A stretch of DNA of 64,000 bases from contig NZ_CP020042.1 in the NCBI RefSeq assembly GCF_002028425.1, positions 2,666,001 through 2,730,000 of the forward strand, written 5' to 3'. Both the position numbers and the translations under genes were made by a program. Shown here piece by piece: positions 1-9,332 of this stretch. Each line of letters begins with the position of its first letter. Within the stretch, counting starts at the first letter, position 1. This DNA is from Streptomyces katrae (lineage in GTDB: Bacteria; Actinomycetota; Actinomycetes; Streptomycetales; Streptomycetaceae). The notes under the pieces were generated by a model. It did no database searches. It worked only from the letters and a program-made list of their open reading frames with translations, and was not told where the DNA came from.

Positions 1-104
1 GGGACCAGCTCGCCCGGGATCTTCGGCGGGCGGGCGCCGGTCGGGTGCGGTTCGGGGGTCGCGTACTCACGGCGGGAGAGTCCCAGGAATCCGCGTACTG
101 CCAT
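1..104 (-). CDS. uppS: Isoprenyl transferase (undecaprenyl diphosphate synthase), N-terminal part only
   Basis: Only the first 34 codons lie in the window; the gene runs off the left edge. The peptide begins MAVRGFLGLSRREYA and continues through a Pro-rich stretch to PPKIPGELVP. This is the N-terminal extension I recognise from Streptomyces cis-prenyltransferases just before the catalytic domain. The family condenses isopentenyl diphosphate units into the C55 lipid carrier used for peptidoglycan and teichoic acid synthesis. The ATG lies 23 bp after the recO stop on the same strand, and recO-uppS is a common actinobacterial gene order. The catalytic residues are outside the window, so identity rests on the leader sequence and context. 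Confidence 0.8.
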   Translation of the reverse strand, partial: MAVRGFLGLSRREYATPEPHPTGARPPKIPGELV

Positions 105-127
105 GGCGCTTCGGTCTCCGATCTCGG

Positions 128-874
128 TTACTTCTCTACGTAACGCAGGGAACGCAGCCCGCGTTCCAGATGCCAGTGCAGATAGGCGGAGACGAGTCCG
201 CTCCCCTCGCGCACGTGCCGCGGCTGGGCCGCGTCGGCCGTCGGCCAGTCCCCCGTCAGCAGGGCGCTGAGCAGGCCGATGGCCTCAGCAGATGGTACGA
301 CGCTTCCGGGGACCCGGCAGTCGCCGCATATGACCCCGCCCGCGGCGACGGAGAAGTGCCGGTTGGGGCCGTGGATGCCGCATTTCGCGCAGTCCTCGAA
401 GCTGGGCGCGTAGCCGTTGACGGCCAGGGAGCGCAGCAGGAAGGCGTCGAGGATCAGGTGCGGTTCGTGCTCGCCGCGGGAGAGCGTGCGCAGGGCGCCG
501 ACCAGCAGCAGGTACTGCTGCACGGCGGGCTCGCCCTCGTTCTCGGTGAAGCGTTCGGCCGTCTCCAGCATCGCGGTGCCTGCGGTGTAGCGGGCGTAGT
601 CGGTGACGATGCCGTTGCCGTAGGGGGCGATGATCTCGGTCTGGGTGCACAGCGGCAGGCTGCGGCCGACCAGCTCGCTGCCCCGGGCGAAGAACTGCAC
701 GTCGGCGTGGGAGAAAGGTTCCAGCCGGGCGCCGAACTTGGACTTCGTGCGCCGTACCCCGCGGGCGACGGCCCGGACGCGGCCGTGGCCGCGGGTGAGC
801 AGCGTGATGATGCGGTCCGCCTCGCCCAGCTTCTGGGTGCGCAGCACGATGCCGTCGTCGCGGAACAGACTCAT
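128..874 (-). CDS. recO: DNA repair protein RecO
   Basis: 248 aa, the usual RecO length. RecO works in the RecFOR pathway, loading RecA on SSB-coated single-stranded gaps and annealing complementary strands. The N-terminal ~80 residues (MSLFRDDGIVLRTQKLGEAD...) form the OB-fold that typifies the family. A zinc-binding cluster is visible as C162-x2-C165 and C183-x2-C186, a common feature of RecO proteins. The ATG start at 874 matches the canonical RecO N terminus and the stop is TAA. It is followed 23 bp later by uppS, probably in one transcript. Confidence 0.96.
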   Translation of the reverse strand: MSLFRDDGIVLRTQKLGEADRIITLLTRGHGRVRAVARGVRRTKSKFGARLEPFSHADVQFFARGSELVGRSLPLCTQTEIIAPYGNGIVTDYARYTAGTAMLETAERFTENEGEPAVQQYLLLVGALRTLSRGEHEPHLILDAFLLRSLAVNGYAPSFEDCAKCGIHGPNRHFSVAAGGVICGDCRVPGSVVPSAEAIGLLSALLTGDWPTADAAQPRHVREGSGLVSAYLHWHLERGLRSLRYVEK

Positions 875-907
875 GCGCCCATTGTCCCCTGTGCGCGGAC
901 GGCGCCG

Positions 908-940
908 GCCCCCGTCCGGGAACGGTGTCCGGACGGGGGC
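908..940 (-). terminator. Hairpin downstream of the NCS2 permease gene
   Basis: A perfect 12-bp inverted repeat (GCCCCCGTCCGG, 9-nt loop, CCGGACGGGGGC) begins 33 bp past the permease stop and ends before the recO start. No U-run follows, as is usual for Streptomyces terminators. Confidence 0.6.
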
Positions 941-972
941 GGCACCCCTTGGGAGGGTCTGCGGGGAGACGG

Positions 973-2694
973 TCAGGCGGCGGGGGCTCCCGCCTGGTCG
1001 GTCTCCTCTTCCTTCACGGAGCCGTCCTCGGCGACGTCGGCCTTGGCGACGGCCTTCACGGGTTCGGGCTTCACGGGTTCGGGCTTGGCTGCGTCGTCCT
1101 GAGCAGCGTCGCCCTGAGCAGCGCCGTCCGGAGCGGCCTCCTCCAGAGCGGCCTCCTCCTGGTCGGCCTCGGGCTTCGCGGCCTCGGGCTTCGCGGCGTC
1201 CGTCTTCGCGGAGCCGGCCTTCTCGGCCGACGCCGGGGCGGCGGCCGGCTGGGCGGGGACCGCCGCGTGGCCGGTCAGGGTCTGCGACAGCGCTTCGGCC
1301 AGGGCCTCGACCTCCGGGGCGGCGTTCCGCGCGCCGTCCTCGGCCAGGCCGTTGAAGACCAGGTTGAGGACGATGGCGGCGGTGGCACCGAGGGTCACAC
1401 CGCTGTTGAGGAGCGAGGACAGGTCCGCGCTCATGTGCTTCTCGAAGTACGCCGGGACCGTGGCCGGGAAGAGCGCGAAGGCCACCGAGACGCCGACGAT
1501 CAGGGCGTTCTTCTCCTCCTTGAGGTCCACCTTGGCCAGGGTCTGGATACCGGCGAGGGCGACCATGCCGAACATCACGGTGGCGGCACCGCCGAGGACG
1601 CCCGGGGGGACGGACGCGACGATCGCGGCGGCCTTGGGGATCAGACCGAGGACGATCATGAAGACGCCGGCGGCCACGACCACGAAGCGGCTCTTGACCT
1701 TGGTCATCCGCACCAGGCCGACGTTCTCGGCGAAGGCGACGTACGGGAAGGAGTTGAGGATGCCGCCGAGGGCGGTGGCGGCGCCGTCGGCGCGCAGGGC
1801 GCGGGCGACGGTCTCGCTGTCGACCTCCTTGCCGACGATGTCGCCGACGGCGTACGTGTCACCGGTGGTCTCGACCATGGTGATCAGCATGACGATCAGC
1901 ATGAGGAGGATCGGGAACCATTCGAACTTCGGGGCGCCGAAGTGGAAGGGGGTGGTGACGCCGATCCAGTCGGACCTGCCCACGTCGCCGAACTTGGCGT
2001 CGCCGAGCAGGAAGGCGACGGCCGTGCCGCCGACCAGGCCGAGCAGGATGCCGATGCTGCGCAGGAACGGCCCGCCGAACTTCATCAGGACGAGGATGAA
2101 GAGCATCGTGCCGCCGGCGTAGGCCAGCTGCGTCGGGACGCCGCCGTCGGCGATGGTGGGGGCGCCGCCGGCCGCGTCCTTGAGGCCGACGGGGATCAGG
2201 ACGATGCCGAGGACCGTGATCACCGTGCCGGTGACGACCGGCGGGAACAGCCGCATGACCGCGCGGAAGGCCTTGGCGGGCAGCCAGGCGAAGGCGAAGG
2301 TCGCGATGCCGGCTGTGATGACGGCGCCGTAGATGACCAGGAGGGCGGCGGTTCCGCCGCCGGCGCCGAGGCCGATGGCGATCATCGGGGAGACCGCGGT
2401 GAAGGTCACGCCCTGGATCAGCGGGAGCCGGGCGCCGACGCGGCCGACGCCGAAGGCCTGGATGATCGAGGCGATGCCACAGGTGAAGAGGTCCGCGTTG
2501 ATCAGGTAGACCAGCTGTTCAGGGCTCAGCTTCAGCGCACTGCCGACGATGATCGGAACGATCACCGCGCCGGCGTAGAAGGCGAGTACGTGCTGGAAGC
2601 CGTACAGCGCGAGCTTGGGGAGGGGGAGCACCTCGTCGACCGGGTGCGAGCTCTGCTCTCCGCTTGCGGAAAGCCGGGCGGCGACACGTGCCAT
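973..2694 (-). CDS. NCS2 family nucleobase (uracil/xanthine-type) permease
   Basis: 573 aa from the ATG at 2694; a TTG six codons upstream is less likely. NCS2 proteins are about 14-helix inner-membrane symporters that import uracil, xanthine, guanine or urate with H+ or Na+. Family hallmarks are visible: the GFQHVLAFYAG segment near the N terminus and the FAENVGLVRMTKVKSR signature in the second half. After the last helix there is a hydrophilic tail of about 90 residues rich in Ala, Pro, Glu and Lys (repeats such as AKPEAAKPEA and KPEPVKPEPVK), which is not part of the transport fold. The substrate cannot be fixed from sequence. No purine or urate metabolism gene is adjacent. Confidence 0.9.
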   Translation of the reverse strand: MARVAARLSASGEQSSHPVDEVLPLPKLALYGFQHVLAFYAGAVIVPIIVGSALKLSPEQLVYLINADLFTCGIASIIQAFGVGRVGARLPLIQGVTFTAVSPMIAIGLGAGGGTAALLVIYGAVITAGIATFAFAWLPAKAFRAVMRLFPPVVTGTVITVLGIVLIPVGLKDAAGGAPTIADGGVPTQLAYAGGTMLFILVLMKFGGPFLRSIGILLGLVGGTAVAFLLGDAKFGDVGRSDWIGVTTPFHFGAPKFEWFPILLMLIVMLITMVETTGDTYAVGDIVGKEVDSETVARALRADGAATALGGILNSFPYVAFAENVGLVRMTKVKSRFVVVAAGVFMIVLGLIPKAAAIVASVPPGVLGGAATVMFGMVALAGIQTLAKVDLKEEKNALIVGVSVAFALFPATVPAYFEKHMSADLSSLLNSGVTLGATAAIVLNLVFNGLAEDGARNAAPEVEALAEALSQTLTGHAAVPAQPAAAPASAEKAGSAKTDAAKPEAAKPEADQEEAALEEAAPDGAAQGDAAQDDAAKPEPVKPEPVKAVAKADVAEDGSVKEEETDQAGAPAA

Positions 2695-3197
2695 CTCTGC
2701 CTTGCCCTTCAAGGAGGTAGGTAATTGAGAGGAAGCTGGTTATCCCCTGGCCGGAGTGGGTCGCTAACCCGTTGGTCCGCCGGGGTTGTCAGTCGGAACA
2801 CGCAGATCTCGTCGTGTGACCGGAATTGAACGCCTGTGGGCGCGCTCACAGATATCGGAGACTCCGACAAAGTGTCGACGTTTCAGGGCGCCCTCTCTGG
2901 AGCTTCCTCCCATAGCGGGGGCCCGCAAACAGGAGTATGGGAATCCGCCCCCGGACCCTGCCGTTTCCCCCGCGCACCTGCGTAGTTCCCTTTCCCGACA
3001 AGGGATTTACGGGGTCACCTGCATGCCGACACGTGCATCAGGGGACCCCGCTCCGGCCGTCCGGAATACGGAATTCGTGTGCGGAATGGCGTGCTCCACC
3101 CTGAAACGGGCCACCGTAGAGCTCCGTTTCCCGCCAGTACGGCCGAATCGTTACTTCACGACCGCCCACATAGCGGGATTCCGGCCCGGAAAACGCG
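2695..3197. other. Intergenic region of about 500 bp with no recognised gene
   Basis: Between the NCS2 permease start and the terB-like terminator. Open frames here have poor Streptomyces codon bias and no family resemblance, and local AT content is higher than in flanking genes. It presumably holds the permease promoter. I found no riboswitch-like core and no clear operator. Confidence 0.5.
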
Positions 3198-3232
3198 TCC
3201 GGGCCCGGCGGAAAACCTCCGCCGGGCCCGGA
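3198..3232 (-). terminator. Strong hairpin downstream of the terB-like gene
   Basis: A perfect 14-bp inverted repeat (TCCGGGCCCGGCGG / CCGCCGGGCCCGGA) with a 7-nt A-rich loop starts 20 bp after the stop codon at 3253. There is no long U-tract. Confidence 0.75.
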
Positions 3233-3252
3233 TCCGCGTACGGGAGGGGGCG

Positions 3253-3948
3253 TCAGGGCGCGCGCACCGCCGACAGCAGCCCGGCCACCTCGTCCGAACC
3301 CATCCGCAGCGCGGCGCCCACGGTGGCGAGCACCTCGCGCTCGGCCGGGATGTAGGGCCCGTCGGCGAGGGCGATCCGCGCACCCTGCAGCAGGATCGAC
3401 TCGCGTCCGGGCCCGGCCAGGTGTGCCGCGAGCGGTTCCAGGGCCTCGTGGAGCTCGATCGACAGCGCCGCCCCGCAGCAGTCGGGCCCGTCGTACAGCC
3501 CCAGCCGGCCCTCGTCGGTGGCCAGCGCCTCCACGAGGGACTCCAGCTGCTCCCCGGTGCAGTCCGCGAAGCCGGCGCCCCGCACGGCCGACACGGCGGC
3601 CTCCAGCGCACTGCGCGAGGAGGTCCCGCCCGCGGCGAGCACGGCCAGCGTCACGGTGTGCACGGCATCGCGCAGCAGCGAGGAGAAGCGGGTGGTGGTG
3701 AGGTGGTCCAGCGCCTCGGTGCCGAAGCGCTCGCGGCAGGCCTGGCACTCGACGACGGGTCCGGCCTGTCCGCGCGGCAGCAGCGGCAGGCCGAGCACGG
3801 TGAAGCGGCGGCGCCCGGTGCGCCGGCGGTAGTTGCGGTCACCGCCGCAGCCGGGGCAGAAGAACTCCCCGTCGCCCACGGTGTTCCAGCTGGTACGGAT
3901 GCCCCAGAGCGTCAGCTTCCGGCCGTCCCCACCCCGAACTGGCAGCAC
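3253..3948 (-). CDS. TerB-like protein with N-terminal zinc ribbon
   Basis: 231 aa from a GTG at 3948, preceded by GGAGG six bases upstream; a TTG nine codons earlier lacks such a site. The N-terminal part reads LTLWGIRTSWNTVGDGEFFC and carries CPGC and CQAC pairs about 40 residues apart, a zinc ribbon. The rest (about residues 75-230) is an Ala/Leu-rich helical domain of the kind annotated as tellurite-resistance TerB in Streptomyces. TerB proteins are helical bundles that associate with membrane or phage-resistance complexes, but no other ter gene is nearby, so tellurite resistance is not supported. It lies downstream of leuA on the same strand with its own terminator. Confidence 0.7.
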   Translation of the reverse strand: MLPVRGGDGRKLTLWGIRTSWNTVGDGEFFCPGCGGDRNYRRRTGRRRFTVLGLPLLPRGQAGPVVECQACRERFGTEALDHLTTTRFSSLLRDAVHTVTLAVLAAGGTSSRSALEAAVSAVRGAGFADCTGEQLESLVEALATDEGRLGLYDGPDCCGAALSIELHEALEPLAAHLAGPGRESILLQGARIALADGPYIPAEREVLATVGAALRMGSDEVAGLLSAVRAP

Positions 3949-4116
3949 GTCGCACCTCCGTAACTCCCCGGGCAACGACGCCGGGTTGGCGTGATGTTAG
4001 CCACATCGGTGAGTGTGCGTCAGTCGTGCGGCAAGACAACATGGCCCGGGGGGCGCACTTGGCCGATCTGCGCCCCCCCGTCCGACGGCCCGCGGGCGGC
4101 CCCGGACGGCACGGCG

Positions 4117-4149
4117 GAGCCCCGCCCCGCCGGTGGCGGGACGGGGCTC
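4117..4149 (-). terminator. leuA terminator hairpin
   Basis: GAGCCCCG-C-CCCGCC, loop GGT, GGCGGG-A-CGGGGCTC forms a long stem interrupted by one mismatch, 13 bp past the leuA stop. It has no U-run but is well placed for leuA. Confidence 0.65.
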
Positions 4150-4162
4150 CGTCAGGGGTGGT

Positions 4163-6028
<1,866 letters not shown>

Positions 6029-6076
6029 CTACAGACCCTCGCCGCGGCAGCTAAGGAGAAGCAGCCCGAAACGCAT
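6029..6076 (-). CDS. leuA leader peptide (15 aa, four consecutive Leu)
   Basis: Reads MRFGLLLLSCRGEGL then TAG. The four leucine codons are CTG CTT CTC CTT; CTT is rare in high-GC Streptomyces, which favours ribosome slowing when leucyl-tRNA is scarce. A TAGGCT -10 hexamer ends only nine bases before the ATG, so the transcript is nearly leaderless and no Shine-Dalgarno is seen. The position just upstream of leuA makes this a leucine-sensing leader. Leader peptides ahead of leuA are known in actinobacteria (recalled from comparative work, not checked here). Confidence 0.85.
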   Translation of the reverse strand: MRFGLLLLSCRGEGL

Positions 6077-6085
6077 GATGGGCCG

Positions 6086-6091
6086 AGCCTA
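6086..6091 (-). promoter_or_regulatory. -10 element (TAGGCT) for leuA leader
   Basis: TAGGCT matches the vegetative sigma-factor TANNNT -10 consensus and lies nine bases before the leader ATG. The -35 region is weak (TCGCGA with 16-bp spacing). Confidence 0.55.
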
Positions 6092-6242
6092 ACCGAGCCG
6101 CGCCGTGTCGCGAGGACCTGTTTCAGTATGCAAGACCGGCGCGTCCGATTTATACCCTTTGTGACTCAGGACGCCTTTCATCCGGCAAGGTCCGGCGGAT
6201 CCGTCAACACGGCGCGTCGACTTTGAGACAACCGAATGAATC

Positions 6243-7370
6243 ATGCTCGCCAGTAGTGACAGCACCATCACCCACTGCCACATTTCCGGGATGGATGCCT
6301 TCCTTTCCCACGGACACGCCCCCCACCACTCCGTCTTCTGCACCGTGGTGCCGCCGCACCTGCTGGACAAGGCAGCCCGGTCCGCCGACGCCGCCCGGGC
6401 CGACGCCGCCCAGCGCACCCTGGAGACCGACGCCCTCCTGCGCACCCGGCGCCGGATCAGCACCGTCCGCGGGATCGCCCCGGCCGATGCGGACTCCTCC
6501 GCCCCCGAGGGACCGCGGCGCACGATCTACGACGCCCAGCACCAGACCCGGCTGCCCGGCAAGAAGGTCCGCGCGGAGGGGGCCGACGCCTCCAAGGACG
6601 CCACCGTCAACCGCGCCTACGCGGGGCTGGGCGCCACGTACGAACTCTTCCTCAAGGGCTACGGCCGCCGCTCGATCGACGGCTCCGGCCTGCCGCTGGA
6701 CGCGAGCGTGCACTACGGCGAGGACTACAACAACGCCTTCTGGGACGGCCGGCAGATGGTCTTCGGCGACGGCGACGGCGACCTGTTCCTCGACTTCACG
6801 GTGTCGGTGGACGTCATCGGCCACGAGCTGACGCACGGGGTCACCCAGTACACGGCCAACCTCGACTACCACGGCCAGTCCGGCGCCCTCAACGAGTCGA
6901 TGTCGGACGTCTTCGGCTCGCTGATCAAGCAGTACTCCCTCGGCCAGACCGCCGACCAGGCGGACTGGCTGATCGGCGCCGGGCTGCTCGGCCCCCACGT
7001 CACCGGGGTCGCGCTGCGCTCCATGAAGGCGCCGGGGACGGCGTACGACGACGACGAGCTCGGCAAGGACCCGCAGCCGGCCACGATGGACGGCTACGTG
7101 ACCACCTCCCGCGACAACGGCGGCGTCCACATCAACTCCGGCATCCCCAACCACGCCTTCTACATCGTGGCGACCGAGCTGGGCGGCAAGGCCTGGGAGC
7201 GGGCCGGACAGATCTGGTACGACACCCTGACCGGCGGGCAGCTGGAGTCCCGGGCGGACTTCAAGGACTTCGCCCGGCTGTCGGTGGCCGCGGCCGTCGC
7301 CCGGTACGGGGAGGGCGGCGCCGAGCACCAGGCGCTCCAGAAGGCCTGGGCGGCCGTCGGCCTGGGGTAG
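6243..7370 (+). CDS. M4 family metallopeptidase, protealysin-like
   Basis: 375 aa zinc endopeptidase of the thermolysin family. Zinc ligands and catalytic residues are visible: H194-E195-L-T-H198, E218 in NESMSDVFG, and the substrate-binding His at 304 in SGIPNHAFY; NNAFWDGRQMVFGDGDG is the family substrate-side signature. There is no signal peptide. Instead it has a short N-terminal segment with FCTVVPPHLL, the conserved motif of the short propeptide of protealysin-type M4 enzymes, which usually stay in the cell or leave by non-classical routes. The start is uncertain: ATG 6243 and ATG 6291 both lack a good ribosome site. The small gene 10 bp downstream resembles the protealysin inhibitor emfourin. 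Confidence 0.92.
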   Translation: MLASSDSTITHCHISGMDAFLSHGHAPHHSVFCTVVPPHLLDKAARSADAARADAAQRTLETDALLRTRRRISTVRGIAPADADSSAPEGPRRTIYDAQHQTRLPGKKVRAEGADASKDATVNRAYAGLGATYELFLKGYGRRSIDGSGLPLDASVHYGEDYNNAFWDGRQMVFGDGDGDLFLDFTVSVDVIGHELTHGVTQYTANLDYHGQSGALNESMSDVFGSLIKQYSLGQTADQADWLIGAGLLGPHVTGVALRSMKAPGTAYDDDELGKDPQPATMDGYVTTSRDNGGVHINSGIPNHAFYIVATELGGKAWERAGQIWYDTLTGGQLESRADFKDFARLSVAAAVARYGEGGAEHQALQKAWAAVGLG

Positions 7371-7380
7371 GAATGCCGGT

Positions 7381-7653
7381 ATGAAGATCGAAGTGGTGCG
7401 GACGGGCGGATTCGCGGGGATCGAGCGCCGGGCCGAGGTGGACACCTCGGGCCGGCCCGACGAGCAGGAGTGGCGGGACCTGGCCGAGCTGGCCCTGCAC
7501 CCCCACCCCCGGGCCGCCGAGGGGCCCGGCGGGGTCCGGGACGGGTTCGCCTACCGCATCACGGTGGACGGGCGGACGGTGTCCTGCCACGACCCCCACC
7601 TCACGGACTCCCAGCGCGGCCTGATCACACGGGTGCTGAAGGAAGGCGCGTAG
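7381..7653 (+). CDS. Emfourin-like protealysin inhibitor
   Basis: 90 aa, beginning MKIEVVRTGGFAGIERRAEV. The early GGFAG motif (residues 9-13), size and position directly behind a protealysin-like M4 peptidase match emfourin, the slow-binding protein inhibitor first described for Serratia protealysin. It has no signal peptide, consistent with protecting the cytoplasm from its cognate protease. The 10-bp gap to the protease stop implies co-transcription. Inhibitory activity is inferred from family and neighbour; the sequence alone does not prove it. Confidence 0.8.
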   Translation: MKIEVVRTGGFAGIERRAEVDTSGRPDEQEWRDLAELALHPHPRAAEGPGGVRDGFAYRITVDGRTVSCHDPHLTDSQRGLITRVLKEGA

Positions 7654-7723
7654 CGGCGGGCGCTCCTGCGGCCCGGGCGACAATGCGGGTGCCCGGGCCG
7701 GCCGCTCCTGCTTGGATGGCCGG

Positions 7724-8533
7724 ATGACCACAAAGATCTTGGAATCCCTGGAGCAGTACTACGACACCGTTCCCCGCCGGGGCGGTGCCCGGGGTGAGGA
7801 CTTCGGGCCGCTCACCCTGTTCGTACAGGAGGGGAACGGCTGGCAGTACTACGCGCGGCCCTCCCTCGGGGGCCCCGAGGCCACCGCCGCGGACGTACGG
7901 AAGGTGCTGGAGAGGCAGCGGGAACTGGAGGTGCCCGAGGCGTTCGAATGGGTGGCCGAAAACAGCCCCGGCCTGCGGGCCGCCGTGGAAGCGGCGGGGC
8001 TGCACGTCCACGCGCACCCGCTGATGGTGCTGGACGCCGGCGCCGAACCGCTCGCCCCGCATCCGGAGGTCCGCGCACTCGGCGCCGGGGACCCCCTGCT
8101 CGCGGCCGCCGTGACGGTGGCGGGGCTGGCCTTCCGCGAGCCGGGGACCGCCCCGGGCCAGGCCGGCCCGGCGGAACTGGCGGCGGCGCTGGCCGACCCG
8201 GCGGTCGAGGAGCGCCGGGCGCGCGTGTCGGGGATGCTCGCGGACGGACGCACGGGGATGGCGGCGGCGGTCCGCGACGGGGTGGTGCTCTGCTCGGGCC
8301 AGTACAACCCGGTCGGGGAGGTGGCCGAGATCGTCGGGGTCGGTACGCTGCCCGCGGCCCGGCGCCAGGGGCTCGCCCTCGGGGTGACGGCGGCGCTGGT
8401 CGCACAGGCCCTGGAGGGCGGGGTGACGACGGTGTTCCTGTCGGCCGGCGACGAGGACGTGGCCCGGATCTACGCCCGCGCCGGCTTCCGCCGCGTCGGC
8501 ACGGCCCTCATCGCGGAGCCCCCGGCGGCATAG
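7724..8533 (+). CDS. GNAT family N-acetyltransferase
   Basis: 269 aa from ATG 7724 (a TTG four codons upstream is possible). The N-terminal ~125 residues are a less conserved segment. The C-terminal half is a GNAT domain with the acetyl-CoA binding loop in VGTLPAARRQGLALGVTAAL (Arg-Arg-x-Gly-x-Ala/Gly) and a typical final strand (IYARAGFRRVGTALIAEPP). GNAT enzymes transfer acetyl from acetyl-CoA to an amine; the substrate here is unknown. It sits on the plus strand between the emfourin gene and a methyltransferase, without an obvious operon link to either. Confidence 0.85.
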   Translation: MTTKILESLEQYYDTVPRRGGARGEDFGPLTLFVQEGNGWQYYARPSLGGPEATAADVRKVLERQRELEVPEAFEWVAENSPGLRAAVEAAGLHVHAHPLMVLDAGAEPLAPHPEVRALGAGDPLLAAAVTVAGLAFREPGTAPGQAGPAELAAALADPAVEERRARVSGMLADGRTGMAAAVRDGVVLCSGQYNPVGEVAEIVGVGTLPAARRQGLALGVTAALVAQALEGGVTTVFLSAGDEDVARIYARAGFRRVGTALIAEPPAA

Positions 8534-8645
8534 GCCGCCGGAGCCGCCTTTTTGCGGAAACCGCAAGAAGGTTTGCCGCGCTCGCGGGCGGGGGCGGAGC
8601 ATCGGCGGTGTCCGTACAGGCGCTCACGCTCACCGAGGAGACCGC

Positions 8646-9314
8646 GTGCCCACCCCCTCCCCCACCCACCACGAGCACGATCACGGCCACCGCGTCGAGG
8701 CGGCCGGCCAGGAGTTCTGGGACTCCCGCTACCGCGAGGGCGAGCGGATCTGGAGCGGCCGGCCCAATTCGGTGCTGGTGCGCGAGGCCGCGGGCCTCGC
8801 CCCCGGCCGGGCCCTGGACCTCGGCTGCGGCGAGGGCGCCGACGCGGTCTGGCTGGCCGGACGGGGCTGGACGGTGACCGGCACCGACATCTCCCCCGTG
8901 GCCCTGGAGCGGGCGGCCGGACACGCCGCGGAGGCGGGCCTGGCGGAGCGGATCGCCTTCGAGCGCCACGACCTCGGGGAGTCCTTCCCCGACGGGGAGT
9001 TCGACCTGGTCGCGGCCTGCTTCCTGCACAGCCCCGGCGAGATGCCCCGCGAGCGGATCCTGCGCACGGCCGCCGCGGCCGTCGCCCCCGGCGGGGTCCT
9101 GCTGGTGGCCGGGCACGGCGGTCCGGCGCCGGGTGCCGAGAACCCGCACCCGGACCTGTACTTCCCCACCCCCGAGGAGGTGCTGGCCGGCCTGGAGCTG
9201 CCCGAGGGCGGCTGGGAGGTGCTGGTCTGCGCCGAGCACGAGCGGGTCGGCGCGGAGGCCGACCGGCCCGGACACGGCTACGACAACACCCTCAAGGTCC
9301 GCCGCCTGCCCTGA
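8646..9314 (+). CDS. Class I SAM-dependent methyltransferase
   Basis: 222 aa from a GTG with GAGGAG upstream. The Rossmann-fold SAM-binding motif I is ALDLGCGEGADAVWLA (around residue 56), followed by an acidic motif II (VTGTDIS) and motif post-II (ERHDLGESFPDGEFDLV). The N terminus is His-rich (HHEHDHGHRVEAAGQEFWDS), which could bind metal or be disordered. The overall layout resembles the tellurite-resistance TehB/thiopurine-type small-molecule methyltransferases often seen in Streptomyces. The substrate is not predictable. It ends 18 bp from the convergent era gene. Confidence 0.88.
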   Translation: MPTPSPTHHEHDHGHRVEAAGQEFWDSRYREGERIWSGRPNSVLVREAAGLAPGRALDLGCGEGADAVWLAGRGWTVTGTDISPVALERAAGHAAEAGLAERIAFERHDLGESFPDGEFDLVAACFLHSPGEMPRERILRTAAAAVAPGGVLLVAGHGGPAPGAENPHPDLYFPTPEEVLAGLELPEGGWEVLVCAEHERVGAEADRPGHGYDNTLKVRRLP

Positions 9315-9332
9315 CGGGGGCGGCGGCCGGGG

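Noticed and set aside
2695..3000. Purine or xanthine riboswitch ahead of the nucleobase permease
   Set aside because: No conserved aptamer core could be recognised by eye.
2786..3355. 189-aa plus-strand frame in the spacer upstream of the NCS2 permease
   Set aside because: Arg/Pro-rich, no family similarity, poor third-position GC and it runs through the terB-like terminator hairpin.
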